Assembly (NCBI RefSeq): GCF_039794105.1
Contig: NZ_JBDIWA010000013.1
Location: forward strand, 1 to 64,000
DNA length: 64,000 bases
DNA from: Kuenenia sp039794105
GTDB taxonomy: Bacteria; Planctomycetota; Brocadiia; Brocadiales; Brocadiaceae
Direction of reading: 5' to 3'
Part shown: piece after piece, positions 43,499 through 50,819 of the stretch
How the letters are laid out: the number at the start of each line of letters is the position of its first letter
Position numbering within the stretch: the first letter of the stretch is position 1
Position numbers and translations under genes: made by a program
The notes under the pieces: generated by a model
What the model was told of the DNA's origin: nothing
The model's database searches: none
The model's input: the letters and a program-made list of their open reading frames with translations, nothing else

Positions 43499-44422
43499 AT
43501 GAATGAATTTGCCTTAAGTCTTTCATCGTTATATTCAGCTTTTGATGCCGTCAAGGAAAACCATGGTTGTGCCGGTGCGGACGGCGTTACTATCGAACGT
43601 TATGAAGGAAACCTTGATCTAAATCTAAAAATTATGCACAAGGAGCTTACGGAACAAACGTACTTTCCTCTCCCCCTTTTAAAAATTCTGGTTGATAAAG
43701 GAAACGGAGAGGCAAGGGCGTTGTGCATCCCCTCAGTGAGAGACCGGATAATACAGGCAGCCGTATTGCAACTCATTGAACCTGTTCTTGAAAAAGAGTT
43801 TGAAGAGTGTAGTTTTGCCTACCGGAAGGGACGTTCCGTAAAACAAGCAGTTTATAAAGTCAAGGAGTATTATGAACAGGGTTATAAGTGGGTAGTGGAT
43901 GCAGATATCGATGCGTTTTTCGATAGTGTGGATCATTCTGCTCTTCTTTCAAAATTCAAATGTTATATTCATGATCCTTGCATTCAAAATCTGGTTGGGC
44001 TTTGGCTAAATGGAGAAGTATGGGATGGAGAAAGAGTAACCACAATAAAAAAAGGCATACCGCAAGGTTCTCCCATTTCTCCGATTCTTGCAAATCTATA
44101 CCTTGATGAATTTGATGAAGAACTTACCAGCAACGGATACAAACTTGTTCGATTTTCGGATGATTTTATCATCCTTTGCAAAAATCCTGTAATGGCACAA
44201 GAATCACTCCAATTAACTAAAAAAATATTGGAAAAACTTCTTTTGGAATTGGACGAGGAACAGGTGATTAGCTTTGACCAGGGTTTTAAATTCCTGGGAG
44301 TTATTTTTGTAAAAAGTATGATCATGGTGCCTTTTGACCGGCCAAAAAAGGAACGGAAGGTTTTGTTCTATCCAAACCCATTAGACCTTGATGTCTACTT
44401 TCAGCAAAAGAGAACAATGTAA
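43499..44422 (+). CDS. CRISPR-associated reverse transcriptase
   Basis: A 307-residue group II-intron-like RT palm. Motifs: DGVTIERYE (RT-1 region), CIPSVRDRIIQAAVLQLIEPVLE, SFAYRKGRSVKQA, Asp135 and Asp137 in VDADIDAFFDSVDH, GIPQGSPISPILANLYLDEFD (187-208), and the catalytic FSDD at 219-222 (YADD in most relatives), then FKFLGVIF. No maturase or endonuclease domain and no fused Cas1. It ends three bases before the cas1 start. RTs next to cas1 in type III loci let the integrase take spacers from RNA. Residues are intact, so activity is expected. Confidence 0.92.
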   Translation: MNEFALSLSSLYSAFDAVKENHGCAGADGVTIERYEGNLDLNLKIMHKELTEQTYFPLPLLKILVDKGNGEARALCIPSVRDRIIQAAVLQLIEPVLEKEFEECSFAYRKGRSVKQAVYKVKEYYEQGYKWVVDADIDAFFDSVDHSALLSKFKCYIHDPCIQNLVGLWLNGEVWDGERVTTIKKGIPQGSPISPILANLYLDEFDEELTSNGYKLVRFSDDFIILCKNPVMAQESLQLTKKILEKLLLELDEEQVISFDQGFKFLGVIFVKSMIMVPFDRPKKERKVLFYPNPLDLDVYFQQKRTM

Positions 44423-44425
44423 AAT

Positions 44426-45427
44426 ATGGCAAATCTCTACCTGACTGAACAGAATTCCATTTTACGGAAAAGCGGTGACCGGTTGATTATTGAAAAGGAC
44501 GACAAGGTACTTCTTGAAGTCCAATGCCATAAAATAGACGCCGTGCTCATATTTGGAAATGTGCAGTTTACCACACAAGCAGTGCACGAACTCTTTGAGC
44601 ATGGTATAGAAATGGCTATTCTCACGAGAACGGGCAAACTTATTGGACAGAGAACCTCCCCTGCGACCAAAAATATTACCCTTCGTGTTCAACAGTTTAA
44701 ACGATACTGGGATGATGACTTTCAACTGGCTTTTGCAAAGGCAATTGTTTGTGGGAAGATACAAAATTGCATACAACTGGTACGGTCGTTTTCGTATAAT
44801 CATCCAAACAATGCCTTTGAAACAGAGATGGCTGATCTTCGCCTGCGATTAAAAGAGGTGGAATCAGCGGCGAACATCAGCCAGCTTTTTGGTATAGAGG
44901 GAAACGCCGCCAGGACGTATTTTGCTTCTTTTGGGAAAATGATCCTTCATACGTTTGATTTTCCCGGACGGAAAAAATACCCCTCAACTGATCCCGTGAA
45001 TGCATTGCTTTCATTAAGTTATACTATGATCTTTAATGAAATATCATCCCTCCTTGACGGTCTGGGTTTCGATCCTTATCTTGGGTACTATCACGGAATT
45101 GATTATGGCAGGTCTTCCCTTGCGTCTGACCTGATGGAAGAGTTTCGCGCTCCCGTTGCAGATCGTTTTATCCTTAATCTTATCAATAACCGGATATTTG
45201 GGCAGGAAGATTTCTATGCAAACCCAAAGACGGAAGGCGTGTATCTGAAACGCGAGTCATTAAAACGGTATTTTGTTGAATATGAAACAATGTTAAACAG
45301 GGAATTTCTTCATCCACAGCAGAAAGAAAATACCACCCTCAGAAAATGTTTTCGCATACAAGCGGAGAATTTAACGTCTCATATACAAAATAATATTCCT
45401 TATACTTCATTTGTAATGGAGATATGA
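44426..45427 (+). CDS. cas1: CRISPR integrase Cas1
   Basis: 333 residues. Metal ligands are Glu158 (FGIEGNAARTYF), His223 (YYHGIDYGRSSLASDL) and Glu238 (MEEFRAPVADRFI). The N-terminal beta domain LYLTEQNSILRKSGDRLII ... IDAVLIFGNVQFTTQAV is complete. With Cas2 it integrates spacers at the leader end of the array. Part of the csx3-RT-cas1-cas2 run with gaps of 0-3 bases. The 3' 290 bases are duplicated at 48631-48925. Confidence 0.96.
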   Translation: MANLYLTEQNSILRKSGDRLIIEKDDKVLLEVQCHKIDAVLIFGNVQFTTQAVHELFEHGIEMAILTRTGKLIGQRTSPATKNITLRVQQFKRYWDDDFQLAFAKAIVCGKIQNCIQLVRSFSYNHPNNAFETEMADLRLRLKEVESAANISQLFGIEGNAARTYFASFGKMILHTFDFPGRKKYPSTDPVNALLSLSYTMIFNEISSLLDGLGFDPYLGYYHGIDYGRSSLASDLMEEFRAPVADRFILNLINNRIFGQEDFYANPKTEGVYLKRESLKRYFVEYETMLNREFLHPQQKENTTLRKCFRIQAENLTSHIQNNIPYTSFVMEI

Positions 45428-45706
45428 TTGGTGTTTTATCTGGTTTCCTATGATATACCAGAGACGAAAAGAAGGACAAAGCTCGCAAAAATTCTTGAAG
45501 ACTTTGGCGACCGTGTCCAGTATAGTGTGTTTGAATGTATTTTAGATATAAAACTGTTAAATAAACTGGTAAAAAGGATACAGAAAATAATAAATGAGGA
45601 AGACGACAGCATTCGTATTTATTCTGTTTGCGCCGGATGCGAAAAGGAGATAAAGGTAATGGGGAAGGGAAAAGTCTCGAAGATTGAAAATATATACGTA
45701 ATTTAA
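45428..45706 (+). CDS. cas2: CRISPR Cas2
   Basis: 92 residues: FYLVSYDIPETKRRTKLAKILEDFGDRVQYSVFEC is the ferredoxin-like Cas2 start with the conserved Asp, and IRIYSVCAGCEKEIKVMGKG follows. Start is TTG at 45428 or GTG three bases later. Directly follows cas1. The copy at 48926 differs only in a central stretch of about ten residues, with identical DNA on both sides. Confidence 0.95.
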   Translation: MVFYLVSYDIPETKRRTKLAKILEDFGDRVQYSVFECILDIKLLNKLVKRIQKIINEEDDSIRIYSVCAGCEKEIKVMGKGKVSKIENIYVI

Positions 45707-45812
45707 AACGTAATAAGCATTTAACGGATTTTGAAAACATGGCTTAAAAAGGGGGTGGTTACAGGAAATGGACTTGCAAGTATTTATTTCTAATAGGCTT
45801 ACATATGCCGCT
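45707..45812 (+). promoter_or_regulatory. CRISPR leader of array 1
   Basis: Between cas2 and the first repeat. Contains GGGGGTGGTTACAGGAAATG and CTTGCAAGTATTTATTTC, and both blocks recur at the leaders starting near 47313 and 49350. TATTTATTTC to the repeat is identical in arrays 1 and 2. This conserved strip is the likely site recognised by Cas1-Cas2 and the array promoter region. Confidence 0.7.
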
Positions 45813-46170
45813 GTGGAAATCATTGACCTGATGTAGAAGGGATTGCGACTAGAAATTCAATATTTATTTCTCCGGCGACAGGAATAACAATTGATGTGGA
45901 AATCATTGACCTGATGTAGAAGGGATTGCGACTTTCTTCTCGCTTATTATTTCACTTACCATGACATCCAACATGTGGAAATCATTGACCTGATGTAGAA
46001 GGGATTGCGACTATTTATTGCGCGCTTACGCTTTGTCTCGTAATTCTGATGAGAGCGTGGAAATCATTGACCTGATGTAGAAGGGATTGCGACTCTATAA
46101 AGACACGAAGGTCTGTAAATCCGACATGCTCCGGTGGAAATCATTGACCTGATGTAGAAGGGACTGGAAG
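45813..46170 (+). CRISPR. CRISPR array 1: five 37-base repeats, four spacers
   Basis: Repeats (GTGGAAATCATTGACCTGAT followed by GTAGAAGGGATTGCGAC) at 45813-45849, 45896-45932, 45975-46011, 46057-46093 and 46134-46170. The first four are identical; the last has a changed 3' end (GGGACTGG), the usual leader-distal decay. Spacers are 46, 42, 45 and 40 bases. Leader is on the left, next to cas2. No spacer matches elsewhere in the window by eye. Confidence 0.97.
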
Positions 46171-46252
46171 TTAATTAGGAATGAGGACATGAAGAAGGGA
46201 TTCATTGATAATTGAACATTATTGATGATTCACCACTCAGGAGGAAAATAAT

Positions 46253-47203
46253 ATGCAATTGTTGAAAGAAGAAGAAGAAGAATTAGTCACTCGCATATCA
46301 AGACTGCTTGAAATGCCACGGACAACCAAATCTCTTTATCCGGATGAGGTTTCTCTCAATGATGTGCAACGGTTGCTGGCAAGTTCTACTCCCGATTTAG
46401 CGATGCTTGGATTGTACGTGTTATCGTTACTCCCCGATGACTTAGATTTGACGATACTGAAAGAAAACGAGGCAAGCGCCAGGAATTATGCGCGTTTCCT
46501 TATTGCAGAAAAGCCTGTTAACCTTGCGTGGAATATAGCTACCGATGAGTCAGTCAAACATCCATCACTCCTTCGTAATTTTGAAGAGCTGAGTGCAAGG
46601 CTGATTCAGCCAGCTCAAAAAGTGATGAAAGCTGTACAACGACAGGACATGACAATTATCATTCACGGCACCTGGGCTGCCACGAGCACATGGTGGCAAC
46701 GCGGCGGTAATTTCTGGAATTACGTTAATGGAATAACGGGTAACGTATATGGTGGAAAGGATTCATTTTCCTGGTCCGGGGCAAACGACCATAAAGAGAG
46801 AGTCAAGGCCGCCAGCGATCTTGTTGCCTGGGTTGGGTCTCATCCATGTACGAACCTCGACATCATTGCGCACAGTCACGGCGGCAATGTCGGCTTTCTT
46901 GCTACCAGACTTGGTTTGAAAATGAGAAAGTTAATTACCCTTGGCACACCCGTTCGTTTAGAGTATCTACCTGATCTCCGTAATATCGGAATGTTTTATA
47001 ACGTTTTCTCTACCATCGACCTTGTTCAAACTCCAGCAGGTACTTTTCCAAACCGGCGAGGTGAGGGCAGAACGCTCAGTGATGGTATGACGATGATTAA
47101 TCAAATAGCTACTGACGATGGACATGGAGGACGGCCTGGCCATTCTGAGCTACACGAGCCAGATACATGGAAAGCCAATTATTTAGAAGATCTCCTAAAA
47201 TGA
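46253..47203 (+). CDS. Alpha/beta-hydrolase between CRISPR repeats
   Basis: 316 residues. N-terminal helical region (1-130, LLKEEEEELVTRISRLLEMPR... with HEAT-like helices), then a hydrolase fold: oxyanion HGTWAATSTWW (about 138-148), nucleophile Ser208 in DIIAHSHGGNVGFLATRL, Asp candidate in STIDLVQTP, and His in the C-terminal DGHGGRPGHSELH. Probably an esterase or lipase. A good AGGAGG site precedes its ATG. It lies between array 1 and an orphan leader-repeat, so it may be a CRISPR-associated accessory gene or simply a passenger. Confidence 0.75.
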   Translation: MQLLKEEEEELVTRISRLLEMPRTTKSLYPDEVSLNDVQRLLASSTPDLAMLGLYVLSLLPDDLDLTILKENEASARNYARFLIAEKPVNLAWNIATDESVKHPSLLRNFEELSARLIQPAQKVMKAVQRQDMTIIIHGTWAATSTWWQRGGNFWNYVNGITGNVYGGKDSFSWSGANDHKERVKAASDLVAWVGSHPCTNLDIIAHSHGGNVGFLATRLGLKMRKLITLGTPVRLEYLPDLRNIGMFYNVFSTIDLVQTPAGTFPNRRGEGRTLSDGMTMINQIATDDGHGGRPGHSELHEPDTWKANYLEDLLK

Positions 47204-47281
47204 TGAGAGCCTCACGGTAGTTTTTAGTTCTCTTTTAAATAAGCTCTTTTGGAGATTTGAACCTTATATTTTTACAGTAAA

Positions 47282-47414
47282 GGCATTTAACGAAACTCGA
47301 AAACTTTGCAAAAAAGGAGGTGGTTACAGGAAATGGTCTTGCAAGTGTTTGTATTCATTGTGGTTAAAAGGGGTACGGTCGGAATCATTGACCTGATGTA
47401 GAAGGGACAGAAAT
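47282..47414 (+). CRISPR. Orphan leader with a single degenerate repeat
   Basis: GGAGGTGGTTACAGGAAATGG and CTTGCAAGTGTTTGTATTC copy the leader of array 1; a single repeat follows at 47378-47414 (GTCGGAATCATTGACCTGAT, then GTAGAAGGGACAG), whose altered 3' end and following AAATTAATGA resemble the terminal repeat of array 1. No second repeat follows. A collapsed array. Confidence 0.75.
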
Positions 47415-47442
47415 TAATGAACAATGATGAATTGAGAAAGGT

Positions 47443-47848
47443 ATGGTTTTGAGGTTCCATGAATATATAGAAAAAGAATTAAAACCCCTGAAAGAAGTTC
47501 TCTGTGAACTCAGAAAAGAAGACAAAATCTCTGTTGCACTTCTCTACGGTTCATATGCAAAGAGGGACGCCACACAAACGATCGGATATTGACCTGGCGG
47601 TATTCATAAGGGCAAGGGATGAGAAAGAGGAGATAGAGATAATAGACAAAATTCTTATGTCCACCGAAAGACAGATTTCCATCTTGAGACTTGACAATGA
47701 AGATGAATCGCCCTTTGTCGTTCAGGAATCGTTGAAAGGAATCCATCTGGTAGAGACTGATAATGAAGCACTCTGTAAAGTTGCACACAGAGTGCTTCGT
47801 GAAAAGGATGAGATACGATTCAGGAGGTCACTGCGTAACCAGAGATAA
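47443..47848 (+). pseudogene. MNT nucleotidyltransferase with frameshift
   Basis: From the ATG at 47443 the frame reads MVLRFHEYIEKELKPLKEVL...VALLYGSYAKRDATQ and stops soon after. In the next frame the protein continues KRSDIDLAVFIRARDEKEEIEI...RQISILRLDNEDESPFVVQESLKG. Together they give GSYAKRDAT-KRSDIDLA, the GSx10DxD site of minimal nucleotidyltransferases (MntA-like). One extra base near 47577 separates the halves. Such proteins AMPylate a HEPN toxin and act as antitoxins. Broken unless sequencing error. Confidence 0.75.
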
Positions 47849-47925
47849 ACAATTAATACTTCGCCTATGTTAATAAAAACCCTTTTAACTCAAACATAAC
47901 AAGTAAAGAGGAATTACTTAAACAC

Positions 47926-48318
47926 ATGGACATTAAGGAACATGTTGATTATTGGCTTAAGACCGCTGCCCATGACATGGAAGCCGCTGAAACACTTTTC
48001 CAAAATCGCAAGTACGACTGGTGTTTATTTATCGGTCATCTGGTTATTGAAAAAGTCCTCAAGTCCTTTTATGTGCAAAGCAAAAAAGAAATCCCACCAA
48101 AGATTCACAATTTAGTGAGACTCGCGGAGAACACGGGAATCTCTTTTACAAAGGAGCAACTAACACTTTTTGCGGATATCAACGATTTCAATATAGAAAC
48201 CCGATATCCGGATTTGAAATTTAAATTTTATCAAATGTGCACCATGGAATTTACAGAAGAACAATTTTTAAAAATAAAGGAGTTGTATCATTGGTTGTTG
48301 TCTCAGATGAAATATTAG
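47926..48318 (+). CDS. HEPN-domain protein
   Basis: 130 residues. DYWLKTAAHDMEAAETLFQNRKYDWCLFIGHLVIEKVLKSFYVQ...PPKIHNLVRLAENTGISF...IETRYPD is the PF05168-type HEPN pattern, a helical domain that is often an RNase or its partner. The following nucleotidyltransferase gene overlaps its end by 28 bases; this HEPN-MNT order is a common toxin-antitoxin arrangement (HepT-MntA-like). The classical Rx4-6H RNase motif is not obvious, so catalytic status is uncertain. Confidence 0.8.
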   Translation: MDIKEHVDYWLKTAAHDMEAAETLFQNRKYDWCLFIGHLVIEKVLKSFYVQSKKEIPPKIHNLVRLAENTGISFTKEQLTLFADINDFNIETRYPDLKFKFYQMCTMEFTEEQFLKIKELYHWLLSQMKY

Positions 48319-48632
48319 AAAAGCTTAAAAGATTCCTAAGCATGGTCTCCGCCAGTGGATTGCACATAGAGAGGGCAATACTCTTTGGCTCTTATGCAAA
48401 GGGAAACGCAAACAAATGGAGCGATATTGATATTGCATTAATTTCAACGGACTTTACCGGGATTGGATTTTATGACAGGAAAAAGGTCAATCCATATATG
48501 ATAAAAATAGATTCCCGTATTGAACCGCATCCATTTAGGCCGGAAGATTTTACTGAAGATAATCCATTCGTGAACGAAATCTTAAAAGATGCTATAGAAA
48601 TTCCGTTGAATAGCGAATCGAATAAATCATGA
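48291..48632 (+). CDS. MNT-type nucleotidyltransferase
   Basis: 113 residues from the TTG at 48291, with AAAGGAG eight bases upstream. ILFGSYAKGNANKWSDIDIALI holds the GSx10DxD metal-binding site. Short NTP_transf_2 domain that pairs with the HEPN protein. Its last codons run into the duplicated cas1 fragment: TGA overlaps the ATGATGG at which cas1 similarity starts, so the duplication joint lies at about 48630. Confidence 0.82.
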   Translation: MVVVSDEILEKLKRFLSMVSASGLHIERAILFGSYAKGNANKWSDIDIALISTDFTGIGFYDRKKVNPYMIKIDSRIEPHPFRPEDFTEDNPFVNEILKDAIEIPLNSESNKS

Positions 48633-48925
48633 TGGAAGAGTTTCGCGCTCCCGTTGCAGATCGTTTTATCCTTACTCTTATCAATAACCGGATATTTGGG
48701 CAGGAAGATTTCTATGCAAACCCAAAGACGGAAGGCGTGTATCTGAAACGCGAGTCATTAAAACGGTATTTTGTTGAATATGAAACAATGTTAAACAGGG
48801 AATTTCTTCATCCACAGCAGAAAGAAAATACCACCCTCAGAAAATGTTTTCGCATACAAGCGGAACATTTGGCATCCCATCTACAAAACGATATTCCTTA
48901 TACCTCATTTTTGTTGGAGATATGA
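48629..48925 (+). pseudogene. Cas1 C-terminal fragment (duplicate)
   Basis: 98 residues equivalent to Cas1 residues 237-333, starting MEEFRAPVADRF. Nearly identical to the DNA of the complete gene except for a few bases and a divergent segment near the C-terminus (EHLASHLQNDIPYTSFLLEI versus ENLTSHIQNNIPYTSFVMEI). It lacks the Glu158 and His223 metal ligands, so it cannot be an active integrase. Confidence 0.9.
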
Positions 48926-49204
48926 TTGATGTTTTATCTGGTTTCCTATGATATACCAGAGACGAAAAGAAGGACAAAGCTCGCAAAAATTCTTGAAGAC
49001 TTTGGCGACCGTGTCCAGTATAGTGTGTTTGAATGTATTTTAGATGACAAACTTTTAGACAAGATGATAAAAAGGATACAGAAGATAATCACTGAAAAAG
49101 ACGACAGCATTCGTATCTATTCTGTTTGCGCCGGATGCGAAAAGGAGATAAAGGTAATGGGGAAGGGAAAAGTCTCGAAAATTGAAAATATATACGTAAT
49201 TTAA
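48926..49204 (+). CDS. cas2: Second Cas2 copy
   Basis: 92 residues, intact, ATG at 48929 or TTG three bases earlier. Identical to the first copy up to VQYSVFECILD and after DDSIRIYSV, but ILDDKLLDKMIKRIQKIITEKDD replaces ILDIKLLNKLVKRIQKIINEEDD. Could still work with the complete Cas1. Followed by a second leader and array. Confidence 0.92.
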   Translation: MMFYLVSYDIPETKRRTKLAKILEDFGDRVQYSVFECILDDKLLDKMIKRIQKIITEKDDSIRIYSVCAGCEKEIKVMGKGKVSKIENIYVI

Positions 49205-49410
49205 AACGTAATAAGCATTTAACGGATTTTGAAAACATGGTTTAAAAAGGGGGTGGTTACAGGAAAATCATAATCAATTGTATTCTAATACTTTAGGACA
49301 ATTTTTTGTAAAAAAGTAGGAAAATTTCGATGTGTAATGATTACAGATCAAGGAGGTTACAGGAAATGGACTTGCAAGTATTTATTTCTAATAGGCTTAC
49401 ATATGCCGCT
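49205..49410 (+). promoter_or_regulatory. Leader of array 2 with insertion
   Basis: Starts like the array 1 leader (AAAACGTAATAAGCATTTAA, GGGGGTGGTTACAGG), then diverges for about 90 bases of AT-rich DNA, after which GGAGGTTACAGGAAATGG and the segment up to the repeat are the same as in array 1. The GGTTACAGGAAA block is thus present twice, about 100 bases apart. Confidence 0.7.
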
Positions 49411-49597
49411 GTGGAAATCATTGACCTGATGTAGAAGGGATTGCGACGTATGACAATAAACCAATAAACCAAAAGTATTTTATTCACGTGGAAATCATTG
49501 ACCTGATGTAGAAGGGATTGCGACCGTGTTATTAGATTCCATCCTAGTTTCAATGATGTTGTGGAAATCATTGACCTGATGTAGAAGGGATTGCGAC
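49411..49597 (+). CRISPR. CRISPR array 2: three 37-base repeats, two spacers
   Basis: Repeats at 49411-49447, 49488-49524 and 49561-49597, all identical to the repeat of array 1. Spacers are 40 and 36 bases and differ from those of array 1. Identical repeats and leader end suggest both arrays are served by the same Cas1-Cas2. Confidence 0.96.
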
Positions 49598-49656
49598 TGC
49601 CCGCTTAAGGCGGAGTAAAAGGGAAAATATTTAGAATTATGAAAGGAGGCGCATAA

Positions 49657-49797
49657 ATGAGGGATTTCAGAGATTTGATTGTGTGGCAAAAAGCAATGGG
49701 TTTATTTGAGGGTGTGGTTAAAGATGTCGAAAAGTTTTCCGAAAAGCAGAGGGCGCGGAGAACGCGGAGAAAACAAATAAAATGGGCACCTGCATAA
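49657..49797 (+). pseudogene. Truncated four-helix-bundle protein gene
   Basis: 46 codons: MRDFRDLIVWQKAMGLFEGVVKDVEKFSEK is the start of the four-helix-bundle (23S rRNA intervening-sequence protein) family, usually about 120 residues. After about residue 28 the sequence changes to RARRTRRKQIKWAPA, encoded by GAGGGCGCGGAGAACGCGGA, unrelated to the family. A good GAAAGGAGG site precedes the ATG. The remainder of the gene is missing. Confidence 0.7.
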
Positions 49798-49971
49798 TTT
49801 TCTGTTTTTATCCCCTAAAAACCTCTGCGGTCGTTCGACTGAGATCACGACAAAGTCTCAGCGTTCTATGCGGTAAGCGAAACTGTTACCCAATTTTCTT
49901 TATTTCGAAAGGAGGCGTTGCTGTATTATTTTAAGTTATAAATCAAGTGTATTTTTTTAGGAGATTTATTT

Positions 49972-50277
49972 ATGAAAAAATATTTTTGTACAAACAGGGC
50001 AACCATCTTTTTTATTACTTGCATTAGCATCTTTTGCATAAGCGCTGCTTCATGGGCAAGCTGTGGAGGATGCGGCAGTAATGTCAGCCACAAGCCGAGT
50101 CCGCCACATAAGCACGAAACAAAAAAAGAGGGGCAGGAAGGTATTGCAAAAGATCCCATTTGCGGAATGGAAGTTAAGGATTTGAAAAATTCCCCTTCAT
50201 CAGAATTCAAAGGGGAGGTATATTACTTCTGTTCAGAACAGTGTAAGAAAGTTTTTAACGAGAGAACCGGACAGTAA
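49972..50277 (+). CDS. Exported YHS-domain protein
   Basis: 101 residues. Signal segment ATIFFITCISIFCISAASWA, then a Cys/Gly motif SCGGCGSN, a His-rich linker (SHKPSPPHKHETKKE) and a C-terminal YHS domain KDPICGMEV...GEVYYFCSEQCKKVF. YHS domains bind metals through the Cys pairs and often occur in copper or heavy-metal proteins. Probably periplasmic metal binding. Ribosome site TTAGGAGAT precedes the ATG. Single gene, followed by a strong terminator. Confidence 0.82.
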   Translation: MKKYFCTNRATIFFITCISIFCISAASWASCGGCGSNVSHKPSPPHKHETKKEGQEGIAKDPICGMEVKDLKNSPSSEFKGEVYYFCSEQCKKVFNERTGQ

Positions 50278-50335
50278 TACATTCTTTCGTTTTTACCCTA
50301 TCTGAATCAGCCACTCATTGATTCATCGTCGTATA

Positions 50336-50386
50336 TGACCAATAAAAACAGGCTGGATATAATATCCAGCCTGTTTTTATTGGTCA
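50336..50386. terminator. Bidirectional hairpin terminator with 25-base arms
   Basis: TGACCAATAAAAACAGGCTG followed by GATAT pairs perfectly with ATATCCAGCCTGTTTTTATT plus GGTCA around a single-base centre. GC-rich inner stem bounded by T and A tracts on both sides, so it can terminate either strand. Lies 60 bases after the YHS gene. Confidence 0.9.
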
Positions 50387-50819
50387 TTGGTCAACCGCCG
50401 ACTGCTGACTGTAGAAGGAACAATTAAATATTTTGCCCAAAAAATGCAAAGAAATAAATTTGGCTCAATCCCCTCCCAAGAGGTACGATACCTTTTTCAA
50501 AAACTAAATAATAAAAGGAAGTGTGGCAGCGCGGGTGGTTTATCCCCCGCATAATGCCGATCACAAGGGCGATGCGCTCCCTTTTACAAAGAGCTAAATT
50601 GTTACGCTCATTTACTTTTAACGTTGCATTTTCTCAATAGGGTATTTATAATGTTCACTCATATCAATAAACATATCTATCGGAATAGCGTGTTTTTTTC
50701 TTTCTTTGTCACACATCAAATAACCCATAAATATTATCCCGCTCTTACATTAAAAAACTGGAAATTTACTTTATTCTCTACCGCAAAACATTTTGAAAAG
50801 AAGATTAGGAGAAAGGCGC
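50387..50819. other. Intergenic, no gene seen
   Basis: AT-rich except for a short GC patch near 50530-50590. Contains GCCGACTGCTGACTGTAG, a word of the dispersed TCGGCAATC family. No coding frame with features. Confidence 0.5.
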
